DNA from: Limnomonas spitsbergensis
Lineage: Eukaryota > Chlorophyta > Chlorophyceae > Chlamydomonadales
Reading direction: 5' to 3'
NCBI GenBank assembly: GCA_037349105.1
Contig: JAYJMM010000097.1
Location: forward strand, 682,001-746,000
Length of the DNA: 64,000 nt
Shown: piece by piece, positions 1 through 11,286 of the stretch
How the letters are laid out: the number at the start of each line of letters is the position of its first letter
Position numbering within the stretch: the first letter of the stretch is position 1
Position numbers and translations under genes: made by a program
Notes under the pieces: model-generated
Seen by the model: the letters and a program-made list of their open reading frames with translations, nothing else
The model's database searches: none
Told to the model about the DNA's origin: nothing

Positions 1-196
1 TCGGCCACGTCGGCAAACAAATAGACAGCTATGCAAGTGAAGGGAGAAGGCACAAGAGGAAAGAAAGGATAGCAAGTCCACTTACCAAACAAGAAGAACA
101 CAAAGGTCGTGTAAACAAGTGGACAGACTGCTCCAGAGCTCATATGCCGCACCGCCAATAGTGGCATATGAATTCACTTGAAATACAGTCCTGCGG

Positions 197-330
197 AACA
201 CCACAATTGATGCATCGGGCAGGTGCCCGCAAAGTGGTTAGGACACATCAACTATGACGGCGAGCAAAATAATGAGTCACCCCTGGACTAGCCAAGCACG
301 AACGAACCAGGGGCAGTCAAATGGAATCAA
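197..330 (-). repeat. Dispersed Cys-rich coding remnant, copy 1
   Basis: Read on the minus strand, this resembles 1386-1500 and 18030-18150. The conserved peptide core has Cys-x2-Cys-x4-Cys spacing (CINCGVPQDC here) and follows an Arg-Ala-Pro segment. The frame is interrupted by a stop. It is probably a piece of a mobile-element protein with a zinc-binding motif. The family is not identified. Confidence 0.4.
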
Positions 331-392
331 CCCTACCGGAACATGTTTTTTCAAAAGCTCGTCCTCCATTTTACAATTACATTGCAAGTGAA

Positions 393-1015
393 AATGATCA
401 GAATCAAGGTTGCCGTTCTTGAGATTTATAGCATGCAAACTGTGACTTAATTAAGTATGGGTGTGACTCTGGTTGAATGAATCCCCATCCTTGGATTAAA
501 CCCCCTTGACTGGAAACCCACCTCCCTTTCACCTGGAGCCTAACCCAAGACCCTGAATTAAATTTAGGCACACCCATACTAAATTGTAAATCAATATCCA
601 GCCCTGGATTAAACCCCTTGTCTGGGAATCTACCCCCCTGTCACCTGGAGCCTAACCTTAAGCACAACCATTCCATATAAGAATAAAATCCGGGCAGGGG
701 TCCAGGCAGGGGTCCGGGCACTTGCTTTTGTGGACGCTGTTGTCGACATTGTTGAGGGCTAGTTGCTGGAGGAGCTCAGATGTCGTCGGACTTGTTTGCC
801 TTCCCGGCTTCTCCTTTTGTTCATCTACTTTGTGTTCCCTCTTCCTTTCCTTTTCTCCCATCTGAACAACTGGGTTCCAACGCGGCCGAGCTTTCTTGTG
901 CATGGCCCAGAGGTGTGACATGACATGACAGTGATCAGAATCAAGATTGCCGTTCCTAAGATTTACAACATGCAAAGTAAGGCATGGAAGGACATTTAAT
1001 TAGGCATGAGTGTAA
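393..1015. repeat. Local direct duplications
   Basis: Two nested direct repeats. The segment near 393-465 (tgatcagaatcaaggttgcc) recurs near 933-1015 with substitutions. A shorter block at about 490-545 (tggattaaacccccttgact) recurs at about 602-660, ending both times in cacctggagcctaacc. Neither copy has coding potential that I can support. Confidence 0.6.
850..932 (-). repeat. Dispersed repeat (ACACCTCTGGGCCC family), diverged copy
   Basis: On the minus strand this shows the family core: TCACACCTCTGGGCC, then a spacer, AGCTCGGCCGCG, and a region matching CCAACTGTTC. It is diverged from the copies near 62 kb. Confidence 0.55.
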
Positions 1016-1385
1016 CGTTATTGACCTAGGCATGAGATTGGTGTCACATCAACACTGAGACTGTACCAATCTGCCAAAACCCACACAAAACGAATCCAGT
1101 ACTACTAGCTAGGTGAAACATCCCTTGGTGCTTGGATGAAAAAAATCGAGCACCTGCTCCCCCCCAGTGACAGGTGCTTCTGCCCGAATACCTTATGAGC
1201 ACCGCGAAACCAATTACTACATAACACAGACAAGCCAACGGTTGGGGGCCCACGCTGCAAGGTTACCGCACCAGGTTTGTTCCTCTGCCGGCATGTAGCT
1301 GAAGCACGCTCTAATACCGTAACACTGACAGAAACCCTCACACTGAAGCGCTGGTGTTGTCCATGTGAAGTTTTGTGAAGTTTTA

Positions 1386-1500
1386 ACAGTCCAACGGGGC
1401 ATCACATTTCATGCATGGGACTTGTGCCCGTAAACCGGTACAGGTACTAAATACGCTAGGACAGCGAGCGAAAACCAATGCCCCCCCTGGACAAGCAACC
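1386..1500 (-). repeat. Dispersed Cys-rich coding remnant, copy 2
   Basis: The minus-strand frame reads CPGGALV.ARCPSV followed by PCMKCDAPLDC and then a stop. The DNA matches 18030-18150 over about 110 bp (shared acgctaggacagcgagcga and gtccaacggggca). The conserved Cys spacing across copies suggests the source frame once encoded a zinc-binding segment. I cannot assign the parent element. Confidence 0.5.
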
Positions 1501-2145
1501 AACACACACAACCACCGAATGTGGGGGGCCTGCCCAAGTCACAGGGATAATCTCTCACATTGCGGTCCGCTTAGTCCTGGAAGGAGCACTGGAATTAGTG
1601 GGGCACAGCCCGGGAGGCAGTGATGACATCTGTGGGCCCTGGTCGTGGGGATTGGGATCCCATAGCATTGTGGCACCCTCTGCTCATCCGGATAGGGCAT
1701 CCCCAGCTCATATGGGACCACGCTGACCTGGAGGACCCTCCTAACGGAGGGGCTCATGTTGCACATTCCCCTCCTGCCATTACATAACACTGCCGCTGTG
1801 TAGTGCAAGGGACTTCAGTTTCAAGTCAGCTGCATAATGGCCCTGGTGTGGTAAGCCCTTATGGCTGGGTCCCTACCTGCCCTCTGCCAACAGCAGGTCA
1901 TGTGGCTACCCATGGCCTTGCACACTCTGGGCTCTTCAAACGTTGCATGGGCATCCTGATCACAAGCAAACATTTGTAGACCGTAAAGTTTAGAATATTT
2001 GTACCGTATACTGAGCCATACTGTATACTGTAAAGATTTAGGAAAACAGGCCATGCCATTGCGCGCGGTGCAATCATACGGGTCGTACGCAGTGACAGCA
2101 TGAGGCTGTGTCCCTACTTCTGCATGGTGCACGGTGACGACCAGC

Positions 2146-2220
2146 CAATGACGTTACACCTCTGGGCCCTACTCAAAAAAAAAGGCTCGGCCGCGTGGGC
2201 GCCTAGGTAAAAGGGGCAGA
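2146..2220 (+). repeat. Dispersed repeat (ACACCTCTGGGCCC family)
   Basis: Core order: CAATGACGTTACACCTCTGG, GGCTCGGCCGCGTGGGCGCC, then a purine-rich tail. The same order is seen at 17714, 38611, 62142, 62651 and 62883. Confidence 0.7.
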
Positions 2221-3679
2221 AAAACCGACGACCAGCATGGTGTATGACATCATGCAATAAATCGTAATCTGGAAGCACAGCATGGCTGGATCCATGAACT
2301 TGCATGGTCCCTTCGTAAGGTTTAGGGAGCAGTGCAGGCTGAGCCTGCTGACCACTGCATACTGTCATACAACGCAGTCTTTCAAAACATCATGGACTGG
2401 TAGGAGCCTTTAACCGTATTGGGATATCCTGGCATGATTGTTTGGATGCTGGGCAATGCGGTAGGCCAAGCTACGAATCCGTGCCTCAGTCATTCACTCT
2501 TAAAGATGACGTGTGCAGCACCCGACAGTATTTCGTGCTGCGGGGAGCAGCTCATTCCCTAACGTATGTCAAACCGCTGCCGCTCCCAGGCGCACTTGGA
2601 ACATAGCCTTCGCCTGACCCAGCTCAGTTAGCAGCTCCTTTGCAGCCGCTTGGCCGCGTGCCTGTTAAGGGGAAGGGCACGGCATGGGATCCTGGCATGC
2701 CATGTGGTCATCTAGCCAATGGGAGGTCCATGACAAGCATCACCGACACAAACATGATGCCATGTGGCATACCTATATCAACAAAGATGCACCTCGACTT
2801 CGCAGGACTGGTGAGTTTGATTGCAACATGGGCATACCTCGACTCTGCAGGCAGCAGCTTCGCACAAGGACGCCAACAGCTGCTCCACTGTCAGGTCGCG
2901 CAACGTCCTTGCTTCCAGCTACAAGCAGCATGCATGGTGCTTCATTCCCTCAGCAAGCAAAGTATTCCCTTCCATCAGCATGCATGTCAGCGTTTCTTTT
3001 TTTGGCGACAAGTCCGACTTCGGCCCAGCGGCCGCCAAAGGCCCAATTAAGACCAGACCTGGACCGGCCTATAACTCGTCCCAAAGCAGAAAGGCTGCTC
3101 ACAAATGAGGCCTCCGGCCGAAGGCCGGAGTGTAGCTGACGTGTAGCGGAGTTGCGGGGGGGGGGAGAACTGATGCATGGTGGCTATTCCCCTCAGCTCT
3201 TGCTAAGTCAGGGAGTCCAGGTAGCCTCGGTGCAATTTTTCTCTCTGATTTAAAAATGGGGAGAGTTGCATCTAGTGCTCTGACTCAAACCAGGCATACA
3301 GCTGTCCAAAGACTCACAGCAACATCGCTGCCGAATAAATTAAGGGCATCATGTATGTTTCAGTGCAAACCAGACAAACATGGCAGGCCCCTAAGGGTGG
3401 CCACCGGCCACTGCTGGGCCAATGGGGATAAAACCTTCACTGACCTGCAGCTGAGGGCTTAGGCTGTTGTTGAGGTATATAGGGTTAGGCGATGCCACTG
3501 AGGACATCTGGCACCAGATGCCACAAGTGGCATTATAAAACCCTAAATACCTTAACAACAGGCACCTTCCTGCACCAGGCACCCACGGCCGTTGGCCATG
3601 ATGTCCCTCTAGATAGCTAAACATACAACATATTGCCTAAAGCACCCTCGAGAGACGGGGGTGACATGTGACTTGTGAT

Positions 3680-3835
3680 CAGTGCTGTGCAATTGTGCCG
3701 TAATTCAGAAATCGTGTAAGTAATTAATTACCGTCCCTTGCAGGTAAATGTAGCTGAATTTGCCTTGATATTACGGTGAATGAAACTCAGCTACGCAAGT
3801 CAGCTACCGTAAGGACCGTAATTGGCACAGCACTG
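3680..3835. mobile_element. hAT-type MITE, copy A, with perfect 8-bp TSD
   Basis: A 156-bp non-coding element with inverted ends CAGTGCTGTGC...GCACAGCACTG. It is flanked on both sides by cttgtgat, a perfect 8-bp target-site duplication. Ends starting CAGTG with 8-bp duplications are the signature of the hAT superfamily (established knowledge). Related copies lie at 10353, 15107 and 32816; this copy is inverted relative to them. It carries no ORF, so it would have needed a transposase in trans. Confidence 0.85.
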
Positions 3836-6800
3836 CTTGTGATACACCCCCCTAGACAACAGCATTGCTCTATAGATCTTGAGCTGCGTGCGGCTTAGGT
3901 CCCAAGCAGCAGGGACCTTGAGCATCACCAGGACTCCCTAGCCTCTGACCTTGATGTATAGTTGAATTTCGCGTGAAGTTTGCTTGCTTACCGGTTCAGC
4001 CTGATTCAAATTAATTTGTGGCGAGGCACCTACCTTGACGACGGCTGTGCTATCTAGGCCGAAAAGAATCTCATCCCCCTCCTTCAGGACTACGACGTCA
4101 ACTGCATGGGGCAGGGATGTATGCTGTGGTGCTCATGTGATGATGTGATCAATCGGTCAACTGTGCATGGGGTTCAGTGCATGGGGCAGGACTGCTGTCG
4201 TGCTTGTGTGGTAAATTGTGCATCAGAGGAAAGGCCCTGGGCAATGAGAGGGCGAGAGAATTGGTGAGAGAGACGTGCTGAGGACCAGCGCCTAGAAACA
4301 GGGCCTGCTGGTGCAGCAAGACTGCTCAGACGAAGGCCGAGATTCAGCTGGGGTGCGCTCAAAATAACGATTCTGCCGAGGACGCACCCATGGGTTGCAA
4401 AGCTCGGCCATTGAGCGCTGTGCCGTTCGAGGAGCCCATGTCCCTTAGGATCCACGCAGTGCCATTCCAGGAGACCTGCAGCAAGGGATTGTGGCATGTT
4501 CAGCACAGGATCAAGTCAATGTGTCAGGGGCACCTTGTTTACACAGGAAGGGATGCATGTGGAAAAGCACAGCCTGGGGCAGAGTAAGAGACCTGCGGCA
4601 CGGTGATGTTTCTTTTGAGGGGAGGATAGCGGCAAGTGGTCATTTTTGGGTTCTTCCACGGGAAGGGATCAAGGGGTGCCAGTAGGTAAATGGCACAGCC
4701 TGGGCCAGAGACAAGTGCAGGAATAATCTGCAGCAAGGCATCGTTTCATGAGCGTTGGAAAGGTTGCGACTGCGGAGGCAGCACAGTTTGAGTTAAAACA
4801 AGAAGTGTAGCAACACTAGGGTTCACATTTGAATTGAAGGGGGCTCAAGTACAATATATTCAGCAACGTCACGACCAGCGGCCAGGGGGGCGGGTGCAGC
4901 CAGCCCTGTTGCTTGGGTCTCCTGTAGTAGGTCGGTCCATGCTTGGTCCCCAAGAGCACCCAGTGGTGGCTACAGAGCAGCCTGTCAAAGATGGCCTGGT
5001 GCGCAATAAATAAACTCTGCTAAGAGGATGTTGAGAACGGTTGGGGATTCAAAATGTGGTGACGGTCTCTGGTTGGAGTAACCAGCTGACCAGCTGAGTA
5101 TTTTTAAGCTCTAAACCATCATGTTCATGATATACGGTAGATGGGTAAGCATGGGCGGCTGGATGAGAGGTCAGAAGAATGTTGGGATATACGCCGCAGT
5201 CATGGCGACTTAGTGGCGTGGCACGCCATGCAGTCAGGCGCACTCACCACAGCATGTTTTTCAGAGATAGATGAGTCTTTTATGTGTATTTTGCTGCTGC
5301 GAGTCCTTCCAACAGTCAGGGAGTAGCCTGATTTGCTCGAAAGCTCGGAGCCACTGCAAGGACCTGCATGATGCCCATGCTGGTGAGCCCTTAAATGCAG
5401 TGCATGGCACATGCAAGGGCTTGTTCACCTGTTGTTAGATTGAAAATTAATTTACTAGGCACGAGAATGGAGGACACTGCTTCTTCAGATAGTTGCATAG
5501 TGCGGTATAAAAGGAAGCGACGCCCCAAAATAAGCAAGTCAACTTGATATTAGCAATGTTTGGCTCAAGATAGATACAGGCGATGTCCTATGGAAGTGGC
5601 TTCACGTTTACGAACGCCGAGACACTCTTGAATCCCCTGCTTGAATCTGTCTGTCCATGTCGAAAACAAACACGGCCCACACTTCCATACTTTGCCGATA
5701 CTTTCCGTGTGCCCATTGAATACTGCACAACATCATCTACTGCACCCCAGGCAGTTTCCATATTTGTATAATACGTGAAATTTGTGGCCATGCTGACTGC
5801 AGTTTTCCTGAAGAATACTGTCCGTCGTCGCGCGAAAAGCTTGAGTTGACATTCTGGAGGAAATACAGTGCCAAGCACGGACATTATGGGCTCCCTCACT
5901 GACCATTCCCACGAGGTGGATAGAAAGGAGAAATTGCAGGTCCCCAAAAAGAAACAGAATCCCCCGCCCTCCCCCCACATCTTCTGTTCCCGGAAATGTA
6001 GCGCACCCATTCAAAAATAGCTTTTACCTAACGTCACTAGACAGCCCATCCCCAAACATTGGTATTTGGCACTTGGAGCGGCCTTCACTTTGACGCTGTA
6101 TGGAACATTGGACGCCGTCAGAGAGTCAGGAAAGAAGAGCGACGATGCTATAGCACATGACCGGCCGCGGCCACCATTTAGGTGGCCAAGTTGTCTATTC
6201 GTACCTGACGGTTGATGATCACCCGTCGACAGAAGTCCAACGACCTAGTGATTTCTACCGGAATTTTACCGATTCTAGGGGTCCTGGAACAAGCAAGGAT
6301 AGTTGATGATGCAGGCACCATTTTGCATGGGACAGGCACTTCCCATGCAAGTGACGTGTTGCATGGATGCGTCAGGCAGAAGTGCCGCCTTTGGTCCCTA
6401 TAAGCCCAGTGTTGGCTGCCAAATATGTGCTCTAATGATAACTCCAAATACCTAGTGAGATGTGTTGCGTGCTAGTCTGGTATGATGCACCACAACGGTA
6501 GAAGGCACCGATATGCCATCCAGACCTGGCTGTGTATGGATACCGATCCACCACGTTGGCACCAGTCACCGAAGTGTCAGGGCCAGCCGCTTAGGTACTT
6601 TGGCAGCTGCTTAGGTACTTGGGTAGCACTACACCGGCGCAATGCTAGGTCATGACAACGTCCTCTGCCCCTATCCTCACAGGCGCCACCTCTCACACCC
6701 ACCAAGTCTTATGCCTAAATATCCCCGTTGCTCTCCACCTGCACTATTTGTTATGCGCACCTGGCCACCTTGGCGGCTGCTAGGCGGTGGCCCAAGCAAT

Positions 6801-7105
6801 GGGGGATGTTGCCACATGGCCCCTTGGCCACAGGCTGGGAAATATTGTTGCTGTCGTGCGCTAAATTAACAACAGCCTTCTCCTCCCTAGTCCTCTGTAC
6901 TTATGCGGTCATCCGGCCAAATCTAAAAGCGGTCAGGAAACCGCGTGACGCTGGTGAGATAGAGTCTCTTATATTCTGCATGTGTCTTGTCTGGCTTTGT
7001 GCATGCGGCAAGCTCGCATTTAGTAACCTTATACATGTATATGGTACTCCGATTCAAATACCCTGATAACCGATGTTCACCAGTTCTTCACAACGAGATC
7101 TCTCT

Positions 7106-8095
7106 TACCGTAGTATCAGTCCGATTTCGTTTTATATTGAATCCGTTTTTTGTTTGGAAACCTTCTAATTAACAAAATCACGCTTTCGTTTTAGTGGTTC
7201 GTTTTTCTGATCGGACGCTGGAAATTTTTACGATCACTTGTTCGTTTTTGCTCCAGAACCACTCAAAACGGCAATCACCGGTTCGTTTTTGTCAAAAAGG
7301 TGATTACATTGCAATCAAACGTTCGTTTATGGTCTAAACTCGTCAATTGAGATCCCTGAAGTCACATGAGCTGGTAGTTCACTCTTCTGTCGTAAAAATG
7401 CTACAAACTTGCACCAATAGGACTACAGAGAACGGTAACAGTATGCCAATAAGCAAGGCAAACATGCAGTCCACTTGGTAAGAAAGAAAGAAAGAAAACT
7501 ACGCTCCGTGGGGGGCGTGAGAGTTAAGGAAACAGCGCAGCCTGGGCCGAAGCCACATCCGCGCCGTTACCGTGAGCCGTCCACTTGGTAAACAAATTTG
7601 ACACTCAAGATGTCATGGCAGCCATCTTCTTCTTCTGCTGCTTCTTCTGCTGCGGCTGGAAGACGCGGCGGGGCCGCTCGCCTACTATCTCGACATCCGG
7701 GTCTAAATCAATAATCGCAGTGGCAGGAGTTGTGGCAGGAGCTGTGGCTAATGGAGCGGCTCCGGGTAGATTCACAGCCCCATCAGCGGGAGCCGGCGAT
7801 GTCTGACGAGGTGCTGCCAGTGCCAGAACAGCCCGTGCCTTTGCTCTAGCAATTGATTCAGCGAAAGTGAACTGCCTTTTGCTCATAACGACAGCATTTC
7901 AATGCGAAAGGAGCGTGATTGCGACATGAACGAAGCTACTCTTTGTGTGGCGATGTTTTTACTTTTTAGGGTTTGGGGCTAAAATATTCGTTTTTATGGT
8001 TCGTTTTTGTCCCATGGTACACATTTTAATCGAAATCAACGGTTCGTTTTCTTGAAAAACGATCAATAAAACGAAATCGGACTGATACTACGGTA
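7106..8095. mobile_element. 990-bp DNA element with perfect 29-bp terminal inverted repeats
   Basis: Positions 7106-7134 and 8067-8095 are perfect inverted copies over 29 bases, starting TACCGTAGTATCAGTCCGAT. Because the outer two bases are TA on both sides, the true end may be CCGTAG with a TA duplication, as in Tc1/mariner-type insertions; a 3-bp TCT duplication is also possible. The interior carries a phased series of GTTCGTTTTT motifs at about 7197, 7240, 7281 and 7321 (40-44 bp apart), and again near 7987, 7999 and 8040, all in the same orientation. They look like protein-binding iterons. A 93-codon frame lies inside on the minus strand. No transposase domain is recognisable. Confidence 0.8.
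7605..7886 (-). CDS. Small basic protein inside the 990-bp TIR element, possible SUMO-interaction motif
   Basis: 93 codons from ATG at 7886 to a stop at 7605. It begins MSKRQFTFAESIARAKARA (predicted helical, basic). An Ala/Pro-rich linker follows, then a hydrophobic-acidic run IIDLDPDVEIVGE, then Arg-rich RPRR and a Gln/Lys-rich tail. The hydrophobic-acidic run resembles a SUMO-interacting motif and the basic clusters resemble nuclear targeting signals; both are inference. It sits centrally in an element with perfect inverted ends, so it may be an accessory or truncated transposition protein. It could also be chance, since the region is short and GC-rich. I do not recognise a family. Confidence 0.35.
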   Translation of the reverse strand: MSKRQFTFAESIARAKARAVLALAAPRQTSPAPADGAVNLPGAAPLATAPATTPATAIIDLDPDVEIVGERPRRVFQPQQKKQQKKKMAAMTS

Positions 8096-8983
8096 TCTTT
8101 AGGAGGGATAAAAGGTGAAGGACTTCTCAATTTGTGTGCTAATTCCTGTAAACAGCCTGGCCATGTTATTAAAATGGATTGAAAGAAAGCGTGCCTTCGG
8201 CCTACCAATCTGGCTCCATAGTTTACTGCACTTTTTGACACCGTACTAGGGTGGCTTTGGAGAACCAATGCAGTCGAGGATGCAAAAGATTTCTAGTAAT
8301 TTACACTACTCAGTTTTGACATCCAAAGTGAGTAGTGTTAAGACATAAACGGTTGACATTATGACCCTGATGCACTCTGGGACCTGAAGAACCCGAGCTG
8401 ACTGAAGAATGAAGAAACTTCCACAGCTTGGCTTTATGAGAGGGAAAGAAAGAAAAAGGCCTGAGTGTGTTAAACTTTGAAGGTACACAATTATTTTGCA
8501 ACGCACATCATCAGGAAGGACAGAAGGGGAATCCAGACGGTACAAGGAGTACATGGAAGGAAACTGCTCAGAGCAGCTCAGCCAGAGCTCGGAGGGTGAT
8601 GGAAGGGTGTGGAAGGTGTGATCAGGGGTGTGATGGATATGGTTGGCATGCCGACCCTGCCTCGAGAATTCTGGAATCGCACTCGATCGCTCTACTTGAT
8701 TGCATTCCCCCCTACACTCGCTTTAAAAATGCAGACCTCACTCAAGGTCAGGGTCTGGTTATCTTTCTCGCAGCTGCGACACTGGCTGTGTGCGCATGCC
8801 TTTCTCAATATGGACACTGTTCTTATTACAGGGGCAGACCAGTGCATCTGGTCTGAAAACGACCAGCCGCCCATCCCGACCCCGTAGTCGCCTGGTACGA
8901 TAAGGCGATACCTCTGGAGACGAAAAAGATAGCGCGTTCGTTTTCCCTCCGTTGTTGCTGAGATAAGGGCTCCTTTGTTTCAG

Positions 8984-11255
8984 GTTGTCAAGGCTGAGTC
9001 CAAGGAAATTATCTTTGATGGCGAGTCCCGCCGCAGGTTACAGCGGGGCATCAACAAGGTCGCCGATGCCGTGTCCGTCACTCTGGGCCCTCGCGGTATG
9101 CTGAAAAACTCTTCCATCGCATTGCATCGCTTCGCATCGTATCCAATCCTGGAACTTTTACTCCAAGGCCATGTCCAGCCAGCTCATGCATGTGTGCCCT
9201 GCCTGCATGCAGGGCGAAACGTGGTTCTAGAGATGAAGTTTGGCATCCCAATGGTCATCAACGATGGCGTCTCCATCGCACGCTCCATTGAGCTGCCTGA
9301 TCCTGTGGAGAATGCTGGTGCCCAGCTAATCAAGGAGGTGCGGACCATGGCATAGTATCAGGCCAGGGGCGCTCCAGCTACAATTCAGGTACATCACAGC
9401 CAATTAAGAGGAGGGTTTGATAAATCAAGTCCTGCTGCCCGGGCCACAAGGATGAGTCCCCATCGGCCTAGTGGTGGCTGCCCGGCGAGCAGGCAAGGGT
9501 GGTCTAGTGTGCACTTTGTCAGCAGTGGTACGAGCCTGGCTCAATCAAGCACCCGCTAAGAATACCTGGGCTGCCCATGCGTGTTGGTACTGTGTGTGAC
9601 TGAGGTCATCAAGCCTGACAAGATGTCTGTGTTTAAGTGTGAATTAGAGCATCTTCGACCGTCCGCTGGGCAGCCACCACTGGCCTTATCATGAGGCCCT
9701 CATGTGGACCCCAGGCTGTGATCTTGCTTCAGCTTGAGATGCTCCTTTAAGCTTTCTGTCCCATATGTTCTTGTCTTCGTCAGTATGGACTCGGCCACTA
9801 GGGGTATGATACCCCATGGCCCCTGACACTTGGCTGCCACTAGCTGCGCAGCCTCTTCATTTTTACTGTTCTGATCAAGTGTGTGTGTGTGTGTGTGTGT
9901 GCGGTGGGGGGGGGGGAGGAGGTAATTTCCTCTCACATCTCGGCTGTCTATCAAGTTTCGGAAAATGTGCCATGTTCTCTCATTTATGTTACATCCTGCA
10001 GGGGGGGGTAGGGCCATATCCTCTCATTTATGTTGAGTGTTTCTTTTCTCATGACTCAGCTACATGTCAGCTACCTCCCAGCCTCTGGCCGGAGGCCCCG
10101 TTTGTGGCCTGCCATGCTGGTTTGGCCACCAGTTGTAGGCTGGACTAGGTCTGGTACCAATTGGGCCTTTGGCGGCCGTGGGGTGGCCTGCTGAAGGTGG
10201 CCTTGTTGCCGGGAAAAAAGGGACACTGGCCTCATTGGACCGGTCTGGCCAATGGCTAACAGCACAGACAGCCATGCGGGCTGTGCTCTGGCTCTGACAG
10301 GAGCTGCTTCTCTCAATCTTTCTGTCCGGTCATTTCTTGTGTTCGTGAGTATCAGTGCTGTGCGAATTACGGTCCTGACAGTGGCTGAATTACGTAGCTT
10401 AGTTTCAATCACCGTAACTGCAAGGCAAATTTAGCTACTTTTACCAGCTAGGGACCGTAATAGCTTAATGGTTCTGAATTACAGCGCAATTGCATAGCAG
10501 CGGTCAGTATGGATTAGGGGTATGATGCCCTTGTTACCTTGCTATCCCTAGCTGGGTTGCCTCTCCCTCGACTGGCGTCCCTCTGGACCCTGAAACCCCC
10601 CTAACGCGTTAGATTCTAACGCTGTCCCCTTACGACACTCACCTGTATTTTACTGTCCTACTTAAGTGTGTGTGTGTGTGTGTGTTGTGGTGGAGGTTGT
10701 CCCTCACGAGTGTGAGGGGGGCATATCCTCACATCCATGGCTGCTTCTCATCCATGGCCGCTTCTCATACATGGCCTCGACTCATCCAACCATGTCAGAC
10801 ACTTTTTAACTCTGCCGTCTCTCGCTTGCGTGCCAGGTTGCTGGACGCACCAACGATTCTGCCGGTGACGGCACCACCACCGCTTCGGTGCTGGCGCGCG
10901 AGATGATCCACTACGGGCTTCAGGTAACAGCCTGCCATGGGTTAAGCCACAGCCTCCCCCAGCCCTTCACACATCAAGACATCATGGGGCCCCGGTTTGT
11001 TCTGCCTGGCACTTTCGAAAAAGGCTTTGCAGCTTTGGTTGGTTGCGGCAACTTTTTAGCAACCACTGCCTGCCATGGGTGTGGAAAGTTTGTTCTCAGT
11101 GAAAAGCCTTTTGTGCCACTTGGAACTGCTGAGTCGGCGAAAGCTACCTACAAAATCCAGGTGGCATGTTACACTTGCCAGCAGGAAATGTCAAACGCAA
11201 ACACTGGGCCGTTGAAGTATTTTGCTGGCTGTTGCTGCCACTGTTGCTGCTTGCA

Positions 11256-11286
<31 letters not shown>

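Larger units (their letters stand above)
1..7105. other. Intergenic, repeat-rich, no confident gene
   Basis: I find no gene that I can support here. The open frames are short, overlap on both strands and lack recognisable motifs. The longest, on the minus strand at 5588-6010 (140 codons), resembles no family I know and has no clear exon partners. The stretch holds old dispersed repeats listed separately: Cys-rich remnants near 197-330 and 1386-1500, SINE-like pieces at 850-932 and 2146-2220, a local duplication at 393-1015 and a MITE at 3680-3835. The missing first exon of the downstream chaperonin gene could lie at the right end of this stretch or beyond the 990-bp element. Confidence 0.6.

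Noticed and set aside
5588..6010. 140-codon minus-strand frame as a gene
   Set aside because: No motif, no exon partners and a competing frame over the same bases.
8467..8887. Possible transit-peptide exon of CPN60A (atg-containing frames near 8467 and 8730)
   Set aside because: No candidate gave both a transit-like N-terminus and a phase-0 donor I could defend, so the 5' exon is left unassigned.
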